From Phoronis australis (lineage: Eukaryota; Phoronida; Phoronidae): a stretch of 64,000 nucleotides of DNA. Positions 27,601 to 42,600 of this stretch are shown here, one piece after another. Where the stretch lies: assembly GCA_002633005.1 (NCBI GenBank), contig NMRA01000039.1, positions 890,552 to 954,551 of the forward strand. Reading direction: 5' to 3'. Position 1 is the first letter of the stretch. Each line of letters begins with the position of its first letter. The translations under genes and the position numbers were made by a program. Below the pieces are notes generated by a model, which did not search any database, was not told the DNA's origin, and saw nothing but the letters and a program-made list of their open reading frames with translations.

Positions 27601-30600
27601 TTGCTCCATCTAGTGGCCAACTTTCAGGAAACATTGTTTGCCTGCCTGACGGTAGTACTGAAGATAGGTATGTCTCGTTAACATCGGTAGTATAAGGCCC
27701 ATTATTCAGATAGGAATATCGTTGTTCCAATGTCCAATTCACATCGTTTTAAACATTAATTTTTAAAATTTTTGGTTACTTGTTCTTCGAATATACAGTA
27801 ATGCTATGTCACAGATTCTTTACTTTAGGGCTTAATCTGATGGAAAAGTGTAACTTCATTTTATTCATCAATTTTGCATTTTGTCCATTAGATCTGAGGT
27901 TAACTGTCCAAGAGTTGGGTTACTTTTACAATGTACAGCCAGAGATAATTGTAAAGCTTAAAAGCTGTCTGTGATGCTAATTTTGGGTAGTGGAGCTGCA
28001 ACTGGCTTCTACCTAGTAGTTTTAACTCGGTACTAAAGTCCCCTCTCGTATAGAAGGTAGTTTGACCCGAAACTTATACCAAGTCTTTGTTTTGTACTTG
28101 TCTTCAGCTCAATGACTGTGGCGTGCAGCAATGCCTTTTCAAAGATCAGTCACACCACCCTGTGCTTGGTAATTCTTGATGAAGGACCGGTGACGATAAC
28201 AATCGACAAAATGTAAGCTATTATACAACCAAGGCATATGCAATTGCCAATGCAGTGCGCGACTCTGATTAAGTGGCCTCCCTTTACTAGTTAGGTGGCA
28301 CTAATGCGGTGTTGTCAGCGCTTGATTGAAACATGTATCACAGTTAGATTACGCGCTGATGCCGTGTAGCTGTGTCCTGAGCAAAGCGTGTGAGCTGTGA
28401 TCCTTCAGTTGGCTCAGCTGTACAAATAAGTATGTCAATCATGGTTGGGAGGTATCGTGCGATGACCTAACATCCCGTCCAGGGGATGTCGAAAGACTTT
28501 CACTTGTTCATGCTACAGATAGCTTGATCTGTAACTGGCTCTGATGGCTCATGAACTGGTCTTTCTTATATCAATTCAACGTCTGTCATGAAAAGGGAAC
28601 CAGTAACATGCAGTTAAAGGGTCAAAGCACCAACTGGGAACAATTTGTCGGTTCAAAGAACCTCACCTGTGAATTCCGACGGATCGAGGTCTGTCAACTT
28701 GGTTTTGTCAGTTCTTGGCAATCCCAGAAATCACGTTGTATCCGAGCTTGATATAACTTGTGTGCACCCACTGGAACGTGCATGCGTCTAGTTTATTCAA
28801 CGTTAACACCTCTTTCGGGTGTTCAGGTTATGTGGGTCCCTAGAAAAATTTGGCGCCTAATGTTCATAACTTCATGTCTCAGAAATGGTTGATTGTATTC
28901 ATGTGAAACTTTCAAGTAGTATACTTTATACATTGTTCTCAAAAATGTTTTTATATCATTGTTTTCTAAATGTTCGGTTTTTGCACAAAGAGTTATCAAA
29001 AATAAGTCTTATTTATGATTTTTATGAAAAATTGCTTTAATTAAAATGCAATTAATATTGTAGACAATTGTAACAGCACTTTCGAAATATTAGCTTCAAC
29101 ATTTGTATCAAATGAAATTTGGGCCTGTTATTGATGCGTTTTTATAAATTTTACTAAAAGTAAATGGTCACGTTACTCAATTTATGACTGATTGGTGTAA
29201 AGTTAAAAATCAAAGTCTACAGGTTTTCAGCTATCAGAAAATATACACTTTGCCAAGTTAAATCCTAAAGTGTTGTAGGTATTTCACCTAATTCACGGAT
29301 TTGTGGGTAAGATTCCAGTACGTAACCTCACGGCCTTCAACTTTGTGGTAAAATTTCAGAGATCCGAGATACAAAGAAGCAGACGACGAGATAGTATTTA
29401 AATTTGAAGCTCACACTGGAACCCTGACAACCGAAGGTCAAACAAGGTCACTTGGAAATGAGGCTGTGTGCCACACGGGTGACACATTGATTGTCGAGGT
29501 GGTCAGAGATTACGAAAAGGTCGTGGACAAGAAATTGGTTAGTTTCTTGTATTTTAGTTGATTTTCGTGATAGGTTTATATTTTAATCATAGCTCACTTG
29601 AAATTCTTAGAATGTCTCTTACACTCCTGACGATTGCTCTGTTACACTGTCTTACAGTCATTTTTTCGTACTGTTGAACTGAGGAAGAACAACTGTCTGC
29701 TAACCACTGCTGAACTTTCTCACGGATGTGGTTCAACGATAACGTTGTCATCAGACGGGGAAAAGAAGCCAAGAGTGATCATTTATAGTCCATCTGCAAT
29801 GGTATGTTGATTAGTGTCGTCTGAATCTGATTTTCTTACATTTTGAAAAGTTACGGTAAAACCTCACAAATTTAGGGCACAATGTGGCAGACAAGTGCAA
29901 AATTTTATAATTTTTCCGTTTATTTTCAATTTTTGCCAAAGATTGGTAGTGTAAGGTTCATGCTTTTCCATGTTCATGTTCTGTACCTTATCTATCAATA
30001 TTATGGGAACTCCCAACAATTTTAAAGAAACATTTGAAAAATGATAAAAGGAAATTTTGGTAAGTATTTTCACTTATAACTAATAAGATTTCCGTTTACT
30101 TTAAGCCCCTTGCCTTGTCTCACTCAGTATGAACCATAATGATATTTTTGGGAGGAACAATGTAATGATTGGATTTGGCAGTTACTCTCACTTTGAGGTG
30201 CAACTTGTTTCCTGGCCTGCCGTGAGCATTGTGCTGTTTATTCCCTCCTTGTTCCCACTCCAATGGAAAGAACAAAAGCATCTTGCTGTTGACCCAATTT
30301 TTCTAATTCTGGTGTGCAAGGAAGGGCGATTTGACATGAATATAACCCAATTTCGTAGTTCACGGAGTTTTTGAGATGTTTGCCGTTTTTATGTGAATTA
30401 TCTCAGGCAATTTGACGGCGTCAGGATCACCAAGAATTTTAAAAAATGCCAGGAAATATCCCACTACTTCAAATCTATATGGAATGCAGATACCAGTCCA
30501 TCAACTACACCACTGCGTATTTCTTCATGTCAACGGTATATCGGAAAATGAATAAACTTCATTCATCTCTGTTCCAGACTTTGACATCTGCTCACTTTGA

Positions 30601-33600
30601 TGCTGGTGCTGCGATGATATTTCATACGGGTGTAGGGAACACGTGGTCTGTTGGTCGCATAGCCACCATTACTGAAGACGGAGACCTGGTTTTGGCGGAT
30701 GACAAAGGGAGCGAGTATAAGTTCAAGGTGACCTCTGAGAACATCTTGCCGGCTTGTTTCTCGCAGGAGCTGAACTTGTTGCTGAATGGAGGTTTGTTGA
30801 AATTGATAGAAATTATCCAACCTTTATTCACAGTAATTAATAAAAGAAGCACTCTTTGGGGCAACAGTAATTTTCTTAATTGTCTTTAAATCTTTAATTC
30901 CTACATTGTTGCAAATTCTCAAAATTTTACCAAGTGTTGTTAGTTTTACAGTTGAATAGAAAAAAACAAGCGGATAATGAAGCAAACTTTGTACTCATCT
31001 GCCATCCGGTGTCAAACTGTAGTATTTTCCTGTGAGCGTGCTCCATCTGGTGACAGATTGCCACCCACCTTGACTTTTTTATGTATTAATCAGTTTTTGT
31101 TACTTCCCTGTAAATTAGCTTCGGGAGCACTTCTTAGTTAGCGCATATCAAGTACTGAGGTTCAGGTTGTCTGTAGTAATGTCCAGTCATGTGACCATAC
31201 ACACATGGTCTGTGTTATTGACCTGCTGTAACCTCACTCTAAGGATGTTTGTCTTGAATGTTTAGCTGAGACAGTGTGACTATAACACCTGCAATATGCT
31301 TTATTTAGAAAATCTCAAGGACGAGGTCATTGGTTGTAAAATCATCACATTTATATCTTGTTCAGTGGCCATTCCTGCTGCTGAATATCTTACCAGGTTT
31401 TCTCCATTGTTTTATAGTGCAGGTTGCCTGTTGTCAGCAATACACTCACACACAACACACACACATGCACACAAACGCACACAAACCAAGTATAAAATAA
31501 TTATCTAAAACCTTTCATCCTCAGATTTCCAGGGTGGGTAAGTTCTTATCAATGCTTGGGGAAATTATCAATTAAAAGGCCAGGTGACTTGGGGTCCATA
31601 AAGGGTAACGATGAAATTAACAGCTTACTCGTTGCCAAGCTATTTAAGATGACCGGTAACGCTGAACGAGAGTATGTTGTAAATGTATCCAAAAGCTCCA
31701 TGAAAATAGAATCCTTTTTATGATGCTATCAGACATTTTAGACATTTTGCTTATGCTGATTTACCATCAAAAAAAAATAATTCTTTGCCACCATCTGACG
31801 CCAGTTCTTGTTGTGTTTAGAACCTTGTGTAGCTGAGAAGAAGCTGGCCCAGTATTTGCTAAACCATGGCTACACAACACCCCAGTGGTCACTGTTCAAC
31901 TATAGCAGAGGGTTCCAACCACACAAGCCAGTTAACACATGGTTCTGTTCTGAAGGCATCTACAGTTACCGAGGTATTGTTAAAGTTATATTGAGCACTG
32001 TTTGAGTCAGTTAAAAATTAACTAAGATAAAATAAGAATAAAATGCTTTCTAAGACAAAAATAACACTTGTGTACTTCATTCTGACCACGGTATAATGAT
32101 AGAAAACAAGGCAGCATTGACACGCCTTATTTGAAAACTTGCTTTCGGCTTTTGCAAAATTAAACCAAAACATTTGTCGCTTGCCATTGTGTCCTGAGGT
32201 GATATCCACGTTACCGAAACTGCACTCAATACCTTTATGTATTTTGCCACTGTTTGATTCTTTGTCAGTGTGATCTCGTGTTAAATGTTATGACCACAAG
32301 AAGGCACTGGTTGTTGAAAGATTCACTAATAATGTAGTTCTCGTTTAATACGAACTTATGATAATTGTCTGTTATTCTGTGCTTGAGTATGTTATACGTG
32401 ATTATGCAAACCACTGTGTTGTACAAATTTGCTCGTGATAGCCCCTAGATTAGAGCTATAAATAACTCAAAATTTCTAAGTCCAGTATCGAACGTATGGG
32501 TTTAATGTTGTGGGTCATCAAGTGCAGAGTAATATTACATAATCGTCCTTGTAAACCTTGATGTACTCGAGCACAGAATACTAAGAATAACTGTCAAACA
32601 TCTTGAGTTCATGCAAAATGTAGAATGGAAAATCTAACTTCGAGTTTGATCTTGATTAAGAAGATCAGATCCCAGGTTTGAGTGGTTATTGCACCATAAG
32701 GACTTTTACTTGAAAACAGCTCCATAATCATTGGTACACCTTATGGCCTATACCTTACCATGCACATTGTTGGTAAATGTCAAGGTAATATTCATACACC
32801 TCTTTACCAATGGTGCATCCCACACACAGCATCAGAGTGTCATGAACTATATTTTGTGCTCAGCTTAGCTGGACATGTTAATTGGTTTTTGCTAATGTAC
32901 CTAAAAATTATCCAAAGTCTAAAAAGTCACTTAGTGTGATTTCGCATTTTAATTTTCTACATGAACGCAAGAAACATGTAAATGACCTCCAAAAATAGAA
33001 GGTTGCATTGTTGCAATTAAACAACAGCTAGGTTTTGTAATTAGTTTTATGTCAAGCATGTCAGCAAGATAGAAACTCAGTTACAAGAGAAGTTTTAACT
33101 TAAAAGCCTTCTCAAAACTTTCATGCTTTTTAAAGTCTTCTATTTTTGATGTGGTTTTGAGTTTTCCTCCATTAGACTTGGTAGCGATATGATGCAGATA
33201 TAACTTAACAAATTGATTGTCCTTTGATTTTTTTCTCCACTAACGTCTGTGAGTTATTTTCACTTTCAGCTATTCAAACAGTCATATCAAATTTTGGGGT
33301 TCGCTCCACCAAAGGTTTCAAGCCCAATTTCGGAATCGCCTTGCTTCCGTTCATGGACTTCAACAGATATGTGCTGGTACCCTCACGCCAGGTCGCTCAG
33401 AACTGGGAGAAACTATCTTACATGCTACTGTGCCCAGGTTCATCGCAGATGGGTAAGTTTTGGGTATGCTAAACTTGATTCACCTGCTACTTACCCAGAA
33501 ATCCACTGTGACATTTGGCGTACCTTTACTTCCAACTGGTGGCTAATAACTCAAGGTAATAGGGCCGTCCCGGGTTACATGGTGATAGAACTTTCCTTTG

Positions 33601-36600
33601 TTTCGGAAATTAGAAAGCACGTGACCTCGTTTTAGAGATCAGGCACATTTTCATGTCTCTTATTGATGTCGAGATGGAAAAGAACTTCAGATCACGCATC
33701 CACTGGTTTGTCCAGTTTATCAAACATTCTCACATCGGAGTTGCAGCCCACAGGACTGGAGTAATACTTTGTTAGCATTGGAAGGACGTAGAGAGTAATG
33801 CAACCGAGAAAAACTTGTAAAGAATCGAACAACAACAAATAACGTGTGAAACTCCAGTGGCTCGAAAACGAGGCAGAAAATGTGCCTGACGGATGCTTAC
33901 GGCATTGTGGGTAAATACAGAGAGATTCAAGTACCGCTGTGTAATCCAGGATGGGCCTATTTGTCTATTGTGGTGTGTCCTGGGCATAAATGAGGAAGTG
34001 GAATAGTGGCTGTGGATTACTTTCTGCACTCTAGACCAAAGTTGGTCTACACCCTGTTTATTGTGAGTAATTAAAAGCAGTTAACTGCCTGAATCAGACA
34101 CCAGAGAAAGATTAGTACATTTTAGCTGATGTAGGAGTGTTTCTTTAGTGCCGTCCACACACATCCACACACATCCTAGTGTTGTTTTCATCTAAAGCCA
34201 CATAGTATGCACTGGTCACTAAATGGCGGATAAATCAAGGGGTGCATTCCATCAAATTGCTTCTTCTCCTACAGGTTTTTAGATAGACTCTCCGAATTTT
34301 GTTTAAAAGCAGGCACTACAGATCTGCATCCGAAATTTATGTGGCATTGAAATCGGATGGTACCGAGTTTCCGGGTCAAAGGTCATTAAGTGCAAAAGTG
34401 ATTTTTGAGCTAGACCTCACATAATCACGTATATAATTTTCATTCGTAAAGAAAATTCAGTCACAAACTTTGGGGTCATTAGGTGCAGTTTTCCGTTGAT
34501 ATTCTTACTCTTCACTCTTGCTCTTTCATAGTTACCAGGGACATCTCTCTCTTTCACACAAAGGATGCAATTTCTATGCAATGTAATGCGCCTATACTTC
34601 ACTATGCACACGCATACACCACGTGCAGAGTTGTAAGTGTGCAAAAGCAATTGCGTTCTAGTTCTTATTCTTCTTCCGACCAAATTTGAGGCTTAATAAC
34701 TCCAGATTGGGTGCAGGTACGTTCTTTAAATTCAGCATATGATTTTTGACAGTACATAAATTTTGATTCGTTATATAATCATATTCCATATTGCACCGGA
34801 AGGGGTCGTTTGGTGCAAAGGTCATAATTTTCAAAATGCTACTCCTCCATCAGTTTTAAAACTATCTTTTTCAAATTCGGTGCACAGGTATAAGTCAACA
34901 TGACAATTTAAAAAATTACTTTTCTAAGTAATCGAATCATCCAATCAGATAAAACAGGTCAAAGGTCATTGGGTGCAAACTAAAATTTTGAGCTAGATGC
35001 TTCAGATTCACAAGTCTGATTGGTACGTCTAATTCAATTCGAAATACAAAGTTTCAGGTCATTTAGTGCAGCCGTGGGGTCATTAGGTGCATTTTTCTTC
35101 TGCAAATTTGTCCTTTTCATTCACCAAGTATTCTGATGTGTCAACCGTTAGACAACTGTGATTCTCAGCATTAAATATACTTTTACGGACTTTGCAATAG
35201 TTCTACTAAAGGGGCTTGTAATGCACTAGATGGGGTCAATTAGTGCTAAGGTCATCTACTTTTGAAAAGGTTATTTCTCCTATATTTTTCAAGGAATTCT
35301 CTTCAATTCCAGCACATTGGTTTTAACCTACATGCCAATAAAATACCTTACTTTACTAAGCAATAGGGCCATCCAATCATAGAGAATAGGTCAAAGGTCA
35401 TTGAGTGCAAACTAAAATTGTGAGCTCTTCAAATTCACAAGTCTGATTGGTATGTCTAATTCAATTCCAAATACAAGGTTTCAAGTGATTTAGTGCAACC
35501 CTGGGGTCATTAGGTGCATTTTTCTTCTGAAAATTTGTCCTTTTCATTCACCAAGTATTTTGATGTGTCAACCGTTTGACAACTGTGAATCTCAGCATTA
35601 AACAGACTTTTCACGGGCATTGCAATAATTCTCCTCAAGACGCTTATAATGCACCGGATGGGGTCAATTAGTGCAAAGGTCATCAAAATATAAACATGTA
35701 ATTGCTTCTACTATTTTAAAGAATTCCTTTTCATATTGGTAAACGGGTTGCTGTCAGTAACTTCCCATAACAATTCCTTTAATACACACGCGCAGAGTCC
35801 ATTATTGTCACGCCGTGACAATAATCTTTCTAGTTTCACCACTATTATTGAAGCAAGATTTAAAAACATTTTCCAGAAAAGTTGTAGTAAATTCACAACA
35901 TAGAAACAAATGTGTCAAAGTTTCTGGGGCTTGTTTACAAAATGTATAAGGTGAGGATTCCGAGACGCCTGTTTTGTAATGACATGAATTTGATAAAATA
36001 CATATTTTGTCAAAGGATTTTACTTTGAAGTTTTTGTCATAATTTTGAAGAAACCAAATTTCAATGGGGTTAAAAACTTCAATTTTCTTTACAAAGCTTA
36101 TTTGCTCTTTCAAGACAGTCATTGTGTTCTTATATTTTGTTTGAATTGAAATTGAGGTCTGTCACCAAGATGTTGCTTGGAATTCCTGCCTTGGCAATTG
36201 AAACTAAACCACCGTGACGAGCAACTTAATGGACCTTAAAAAGTGTTAAGCAACAATGACTTATCAGTTCTTCTAAGTGCTAATTTTATAACAGCAAATG
36301 GCCAGCTGTTGTTTTATGCGACTTTCCCACTTAGGCCACCACTCCCTCTTCTGAGGAGTTTCAGTCACTGGGTAAGCTTATACGCCTGGATCTTAACAGC
36401 ATTGATTTCATAACTCCTTAAAATATCTGGTTTAAACTGCAGAGTTGTGCAACTTTTCTGCAGTGGGAAAGGTTGAATCCACTCCGACAGGAGTATTTGC
36501 TAGAGTTTGCAATGTGCAACACACGTTTCCAATCGAGTGTGTGAATCAACTTTGCCCTCTGGTGTTTAATCCAGAGAACTAGTGATGACTGCAATGTTGC

Positions 36601-39600
36601 TTGCTGTATTCAATAGACCCGTAATAGGAAAGTGATGTTTGACAGGAGGAATAAGTTTATTGCCTTTAAAGACACCACAGCTATGTAATGATACTGCTCA
36701 TATAACAGACCCTTCATTCTATGTATGATACTGCTCATATAACAGACCCTTCATTCTATGTATGATACTGCTCATATAACAGACCCTTCATTCTATGTAT
36801 GATACTGCTCATATAACAGACCCTTCATTCTATGCTCACTGATACAAATGCGTTGTACTTCAGACATAAATGTGGGCACCGCTGTAAAAGACTGGCACAT
36901 CATGTTGAAAGACATCCAAGAAATCAAAGATGGAGGCGAACTGTTTGCCCACAAGGGGACGCTGCAGTTCCTTATCTTGTGTCACGTGTTCTTGCTGCAG
37001 AATCAAGTGAGAACTGTTGTTCATTATTTATTTTTTACCATCATGGTGTTACACTGCAAGTCATATTATTTTGAATGTTTGTTATCGTGTGCTGTGGTTA
37101 TTTTACTTATGTCATGCGTACTGTGATGTAGCTTCAACGGAGCGATGAGAGGCGCAGACACAAAAATCTTTACACCCCTGTTTTAGGGCGTCCTTCCAAA
37201 ATGGGCCTAAACCGAGCAACTCCAAAAATTGAGTAGGTTAAAGTGAAGAACTAGAAAAATTAGTATGTTTTCAGTTAAAGTTATTGAGCTCTGCTTAAGC
37301 GGATCAAAAATGGCCACCTTTAAAGTAATATAAATTTCGAATGAAGCAGACAGTTTATTTAGCCAAAAATAACGTCTACAAGCTCTCTTCCAACCAAAGT
37401 AAAACCATGGAGAACAACAAGAGTTAACTTGCCTGATTTCATGATTCAATTTTTTGTGATGGTCGCACAATTAGATTTAAGGTTTTGTAGGACCTTATCA
37501 ACAAGTCTGTGTTTTTAACACTGAAAATACCTAGAAAAATTAAGTATAAATTTGAACTCAGTGAATATTTTCTGAAAGTAAGAAGGCTGTGGTATTTGAT
37601 TTTTGGCTGTTTAGCAAACTGGTATAAATTGGGTCACGTGAACATGTCTATTAGTAAAATTTAGCAAAAAAGAAGGTTTATTGATAACAAAACAACAGTA
37701 TCATTCACACGATCAAATTTTATTTGATATGAATATTCAGGTGAGTTATCAAAATGATGTTACAGTTTCTGAAATATTATTTCGTTTCCGTTTTATCAGC
37801 TCTAAAGATTTTTCATGAAAATCATAAATAAAGTACTAAGTTGTGATAGCTCCTCAAAAGTGGAACATTGTTGAAACAATTCCTAGCAGTGTTTTTTGAA
37901 TAGTGCGTAACGCATTTTGTCCGAAAGTTTCATATGAATCCAGTCAGAGGTTTCTGTGATATGATGTTCAAAGTTGTGCAAATTTTGGCCATTTTTGTAG
38001 GGTCCTACATAATCTTAAGCATTTGACACTTGTCATTGTATGAAACATGTAAGCTTTATTCATATTTGGGAATTATTGGTATGTTATACATTAACTTATT
38101 ATAAACTTATTATTGGTATGTTATACATTAACTTATTATTAACTTATTATTGGTATGTTATACATTAACTTTAGGACACAATATGGCGGATGTGATATAT
38201 TGAAAAATTGTGAGCATCCAGGACAATGTTTGAAGTCCGTGAAAAATAGAAAAAAGCAGTTTTGGAGAATTTTTGTTTTGTCTAAAATTGATGAGATTTT
38301 GCCTTAAGTAATAAAAATTAGTAAAATGTGACAATTATTGGTCATAGTTTTATGCTGAGTGAACTTTTGAAATTTATTTATAGTTGTAGTTTATGTGATG
38401 TGTGCCATCAGGTGTTGCGTCTTTATTTTCTTTCGCCAATGCATGTGATTGACCTCATTTATCCTAAACTGAGTACTTCCATTTGGTTTGTGTTTCAGGT
38501 GGTTTTACCTACAGGATACGAAGCCTTGTTCCCAACTGATTTAAATCTGAGTGAAACAGAGGTGAGTCTAACTTTGCCAGGAGTGTGTTGAGTTTGTAAC
38601 CTGATGAGATCTCTCACTACACTGGTTAGGTCAAGCCAAGTAATGGGAATAAAAAATACTTGCGATGATGAATCTTCAAAATGAACCAATCACTTTTAAG
38701 TTACTCCTTTTGGTCCTTGGTGTTGTTACTTGTATGTATAAATAAAACTGTTAACTCGCGGTATTGAATAACCATTCAAAAACGAAGCTAATTTCACATC
38801 AAAACATGAACCAAAACAATCTTTGTGTTCAAAGATGGCGCTGCGTGTAGCTTAACGTTATGCGTAACTTCATCATCAAGTATGAGCATTTTTCTAAACG
38901 TCTGCAAAACTATAGAATTTTAAGTGTATATTTTTCTGAGTATAGAAAGCATGTAGAATTCAAGCTTAGACTCCCCTACCGGTCTGGCATTGCCTGGGTC
39001 ACGAGACCATGTTTAGTGAAATATGGCCAAAAATGAAAAGTGTTAGCTTCTTGATGGAAAAATGACTTCATTTAGCACTGTGATGTTCAAATTGGAGTGG
39101 AATATCTGCTGTATGGGGACTGGCATCAGCTGAGATTGAGGAAAATCAGTTGTTAATAAAAGCTTGTTTTCTGGTTATGAGAACTGAAGGAGCATCTTGG
39201 AAAGAGCTTCAAGAGGGTGTCTGAGGGGTGGACATGTTCCGTTGAATTTGCGCTCGACACAATGGAATTCCGGCATTGTCTTGACGTGTCCATATTAGAA
39301 TTGGTGTCTCTTTGTATTTCAGTTGACGGATGGTCTGGTAAGACTGCTGCACCTTCAACTCCAGTCCTGTCTTCTCAAGACTGTTTACGTCATGGGGTCA
39401 GAGTTCATCTACAACTTCTCGCTGCTGCAGTCTGGTGGAAAAATGATGGAGAAGCGTCTGCTGGGATTACTAGAGGCTGAGAGCACGGGGGTTCCGTGCC
39501 AGGTTCACAAGGTCGTCTGGCATGTGGCTAAGAACAATGCAAGTTTTTTGTTTGTTTTGGAGTACCTTTGAGTGTTGCTTATCATTGTGTCGTGCTCAAC

Positions 39601-42600
39601 CATTCAAATTTCATTGTAGTCTCTGGATATATTAAGAGCACGCTGTTAAACGGTGGTGTACAGGAGTAAAGTTGCTCCATTGTGCTGCTCAGGTAGGTTA
39701 TACAATAATGATCGGGACATATCAACGAAAGGACAGCGGTTGAAATTCGCATTATTTCTCTTCTGTTGTTGCTCAAACAATAAAACAGTTCAATTTTTGA
39801 CGACAGATTCAGTTTTCGTGGTCTGGAGTGTCTAAAATGGTCAAGAAAGAATGTTGCCGTGAACAGGCAGCAGTCATTCTAGGTGTGGTTATTCAGAAAA
39901 CATTGGGGATAATAAAACAATTTTCTTCTCAGTCAGGACCACAAACCCTTTGTTAAGCTGTGTATAGTTACACAGTCCAACTGGAAGGGTTGTATGATTA
40001 AGAACAGGGTTCACAAAGGATTGCTTTCACTGACCTTGCATGTCAATTTCAAAACACTTGTTGTATGTGAATGACACCCATGGGCAGAATTCTAAGCCTC
40101 TATGTGGTCTAGTTAACCCTTCTAAGCCCCAAGTGGTTGTCGCTGACACCCATCCCTGTTCCCAAATCCCCAAGCAAAAGAATCTGGTCCAAAAATTGTA
40201 TGCAGATTTGTGTTCTAAAAGTTGAAGTGTGCAGACAGGGCTTAAGTCTGCAACAGCCGGTAGACATGGCATGTGTTGAACATTCTTTTTAAGCAAGAAT
40301 ATTAGACCAGGACCAGTTTTATCCACATTCTTTCTGGCATAGCTTCTGTCGTGAGTTAGTGATGCAGGTAATTAGATTATAATATGCCATGCTGGAAACT
40401 ACTCTCCACTGAATAGCTCATGGCTTGGTTTTTTTGTTGACAAAATCGCCTTTTCTTGAAAAATTTTAAAAATTCAAAAACCCACCTAGTCTAATTTTAC
40501 TCCTCCATTCAGATATTATAGTTTCCACCAGTATCGGTGTCCCAAAAAGAAAATAAGAAAATAGTGCTTGGATGCTTTTAAGCCTGTTTAGGTATGATAT
40601 GATTAGAAACAGTAATTACCCTCACTATGTGACCTAGTGAATAGAGTCACTCTATTGATAACTATCCCCCTATCATGGATAGGACTGGTCTAGCTGACCA
40701 TGCGACATTTCAGAACTTCAAAAGATTTCTTCAAATCGACACTTGAAAGGGGATGTTTACAGCATGTCCTGTCATGCAGTGATTATACAATTGGTCATGT
40801 GTTTACAGCATGTCCTGTCATGCAGTGATTATACAATTGGTCATGTGTCAGGGCTATTATTGATTGTAATATGATTTCGACAGATGTTATAAGAAAAAAA
40901 TCAGAAAAAATTTGATATTTTTGAAAACACGCTCAGTGTTCAAATGTTTAACTTCTTCCAAGCTCTCTGTGATTCGCTCCATCTAACTTAACATATGACA
41001 AAGATGAATTTGAATAGGCTTGATTTATTCATATTTCCACAACATTTTCCTTACTGCAGAAGAAACATGTGAATAAGAACAAGCCAAAAGACGAGGAAAA
41101 AACGGATGCTTTGCCATTGGTCGACGCAAACAGTTGCTACAACCCTTGTGTCAGGGGAGTTAAACCTGCACCAGACTGCACGCGTGATCATCTGGTTGAG
41201 GTGAGTCCATATTTAAGCTGCAGGGTTCATGTTAGAAAAATACTGCGATGGGTCACATGACGGGCAAAGGAAAGTTGGAAATTCACAGCTGTTTCATCAT
41301 TGAAGGGAGGAAGAAGTCTAATGTCAATGCAATTAACTTGTTGAATTCAATGTTATACATTAGGTTGGCTGGTTATGGCTGTAACAGTTATTCTTAATGA
41401 TATACCACAACTATGTCTTGAGCCCACCACTGGTCAGCTTTAGCCCTGTTCAGACCAACTAAACCCTATCGTTACTAACTCTTTCTTTAGTTAATATGCA
41501 ATTGTTACCGTTCACACCGACAGTTAAAATTGTTCAAACTCTAGTTCATGCTTTTTGTCGCTCGTCGCCGGCGCTGTCGCTTTCCAGTTTACCCCAGTTA
41601 GCACCTCGGCACATTGTTTCCATCCAGCAGCACTACCTACTGAGCTATACATTTTATAACCGCCATGTTTCACACAGAATTACATCGGTTCTAACCTCTT
41701 GCTAAAGAAGAGAGTTTTAACCACGCTACAGTACTGGTACAGCTTTTAAAGTGTTCCAACCAAGAGCTATTAATCTTTAAAACTGGGTTTTAAAGTTAAA
41801 ACCGCTTTGGTATGAATGGATCATAGGTATATCATCAAATTTGTTCCTGCATGCTGTATCAGTTTGAAAAATTTTACCTAACTGCTGGCAAAAATGTAAG
41901 TATTTTCAGTTGGAACTTATTGTGTTTCTGCGGATGGAAAACAGAGTGAGATTTTATAAAGGAAGAGGTGTGTGTGATCGGAGCGTCTGAATCATGGTGA
42001 CCTCTTGAGTTTTATAGCCCCTTCTTGATTGGTGCTGCAAAATCAGACGACGCTTTATAATGTAGGGGTTAAAATTTCACTTCAGATTATAAAATCTTTG
42101 CATTGAAAATTAGGTTTCTGCCCAAACTTTCACCGAGGACTGGGTCGCAATGAATAGCAGATATTTGACGTGCTGCACTTCAGTACTGTGAGTGCATGAA
42201 AGTTCCAATCACTCGATCTAAGTTCAAATTGATGCGTGCAGGACAGGGTTGGCAGTCTTCATTTTCATTTTGCAGTTTATTGGCTACTACCCAAATATTC
42301 TTCACTTGTGCATTCAAAGATGTGATGTAAAGACGGGCATTAGAGAGATTGCAAGGTTGTGTCCCCATCTGGAGATATTGGAGCTGGTGAACAACGATAT
42401 TTGTGAAGTAAGCATGACGAGACTTGAGAGTGCAGGTGTAGTAGTTATATAGTAATGATAAAACTTGATGTGTGGTTAATCATGGTGAACAAGGGTCTAG
42501 TAGGGTAACAAGAAGCTTACAGCAAAACACATGAACTGTGCGCCATGCTCGCCCCCCATTTAAATTTCATTCTATCAGGGCTTGGAATTTTCTGTGGAAA

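Noticed and set aside
30446-30577. Upstream part of the 147-codon ORF containing exon 25
   Set aside because: A good acceptor (tgttccag) at 30577 and phase fit with exon 24; the upstream codons are intronic.
33639-33889. MITE with TCAGGCACATTTTC arms
   Set aside because: The 14-bp inverted pair is real, but neighbouring pieces are in a different order and no TSD is visible.
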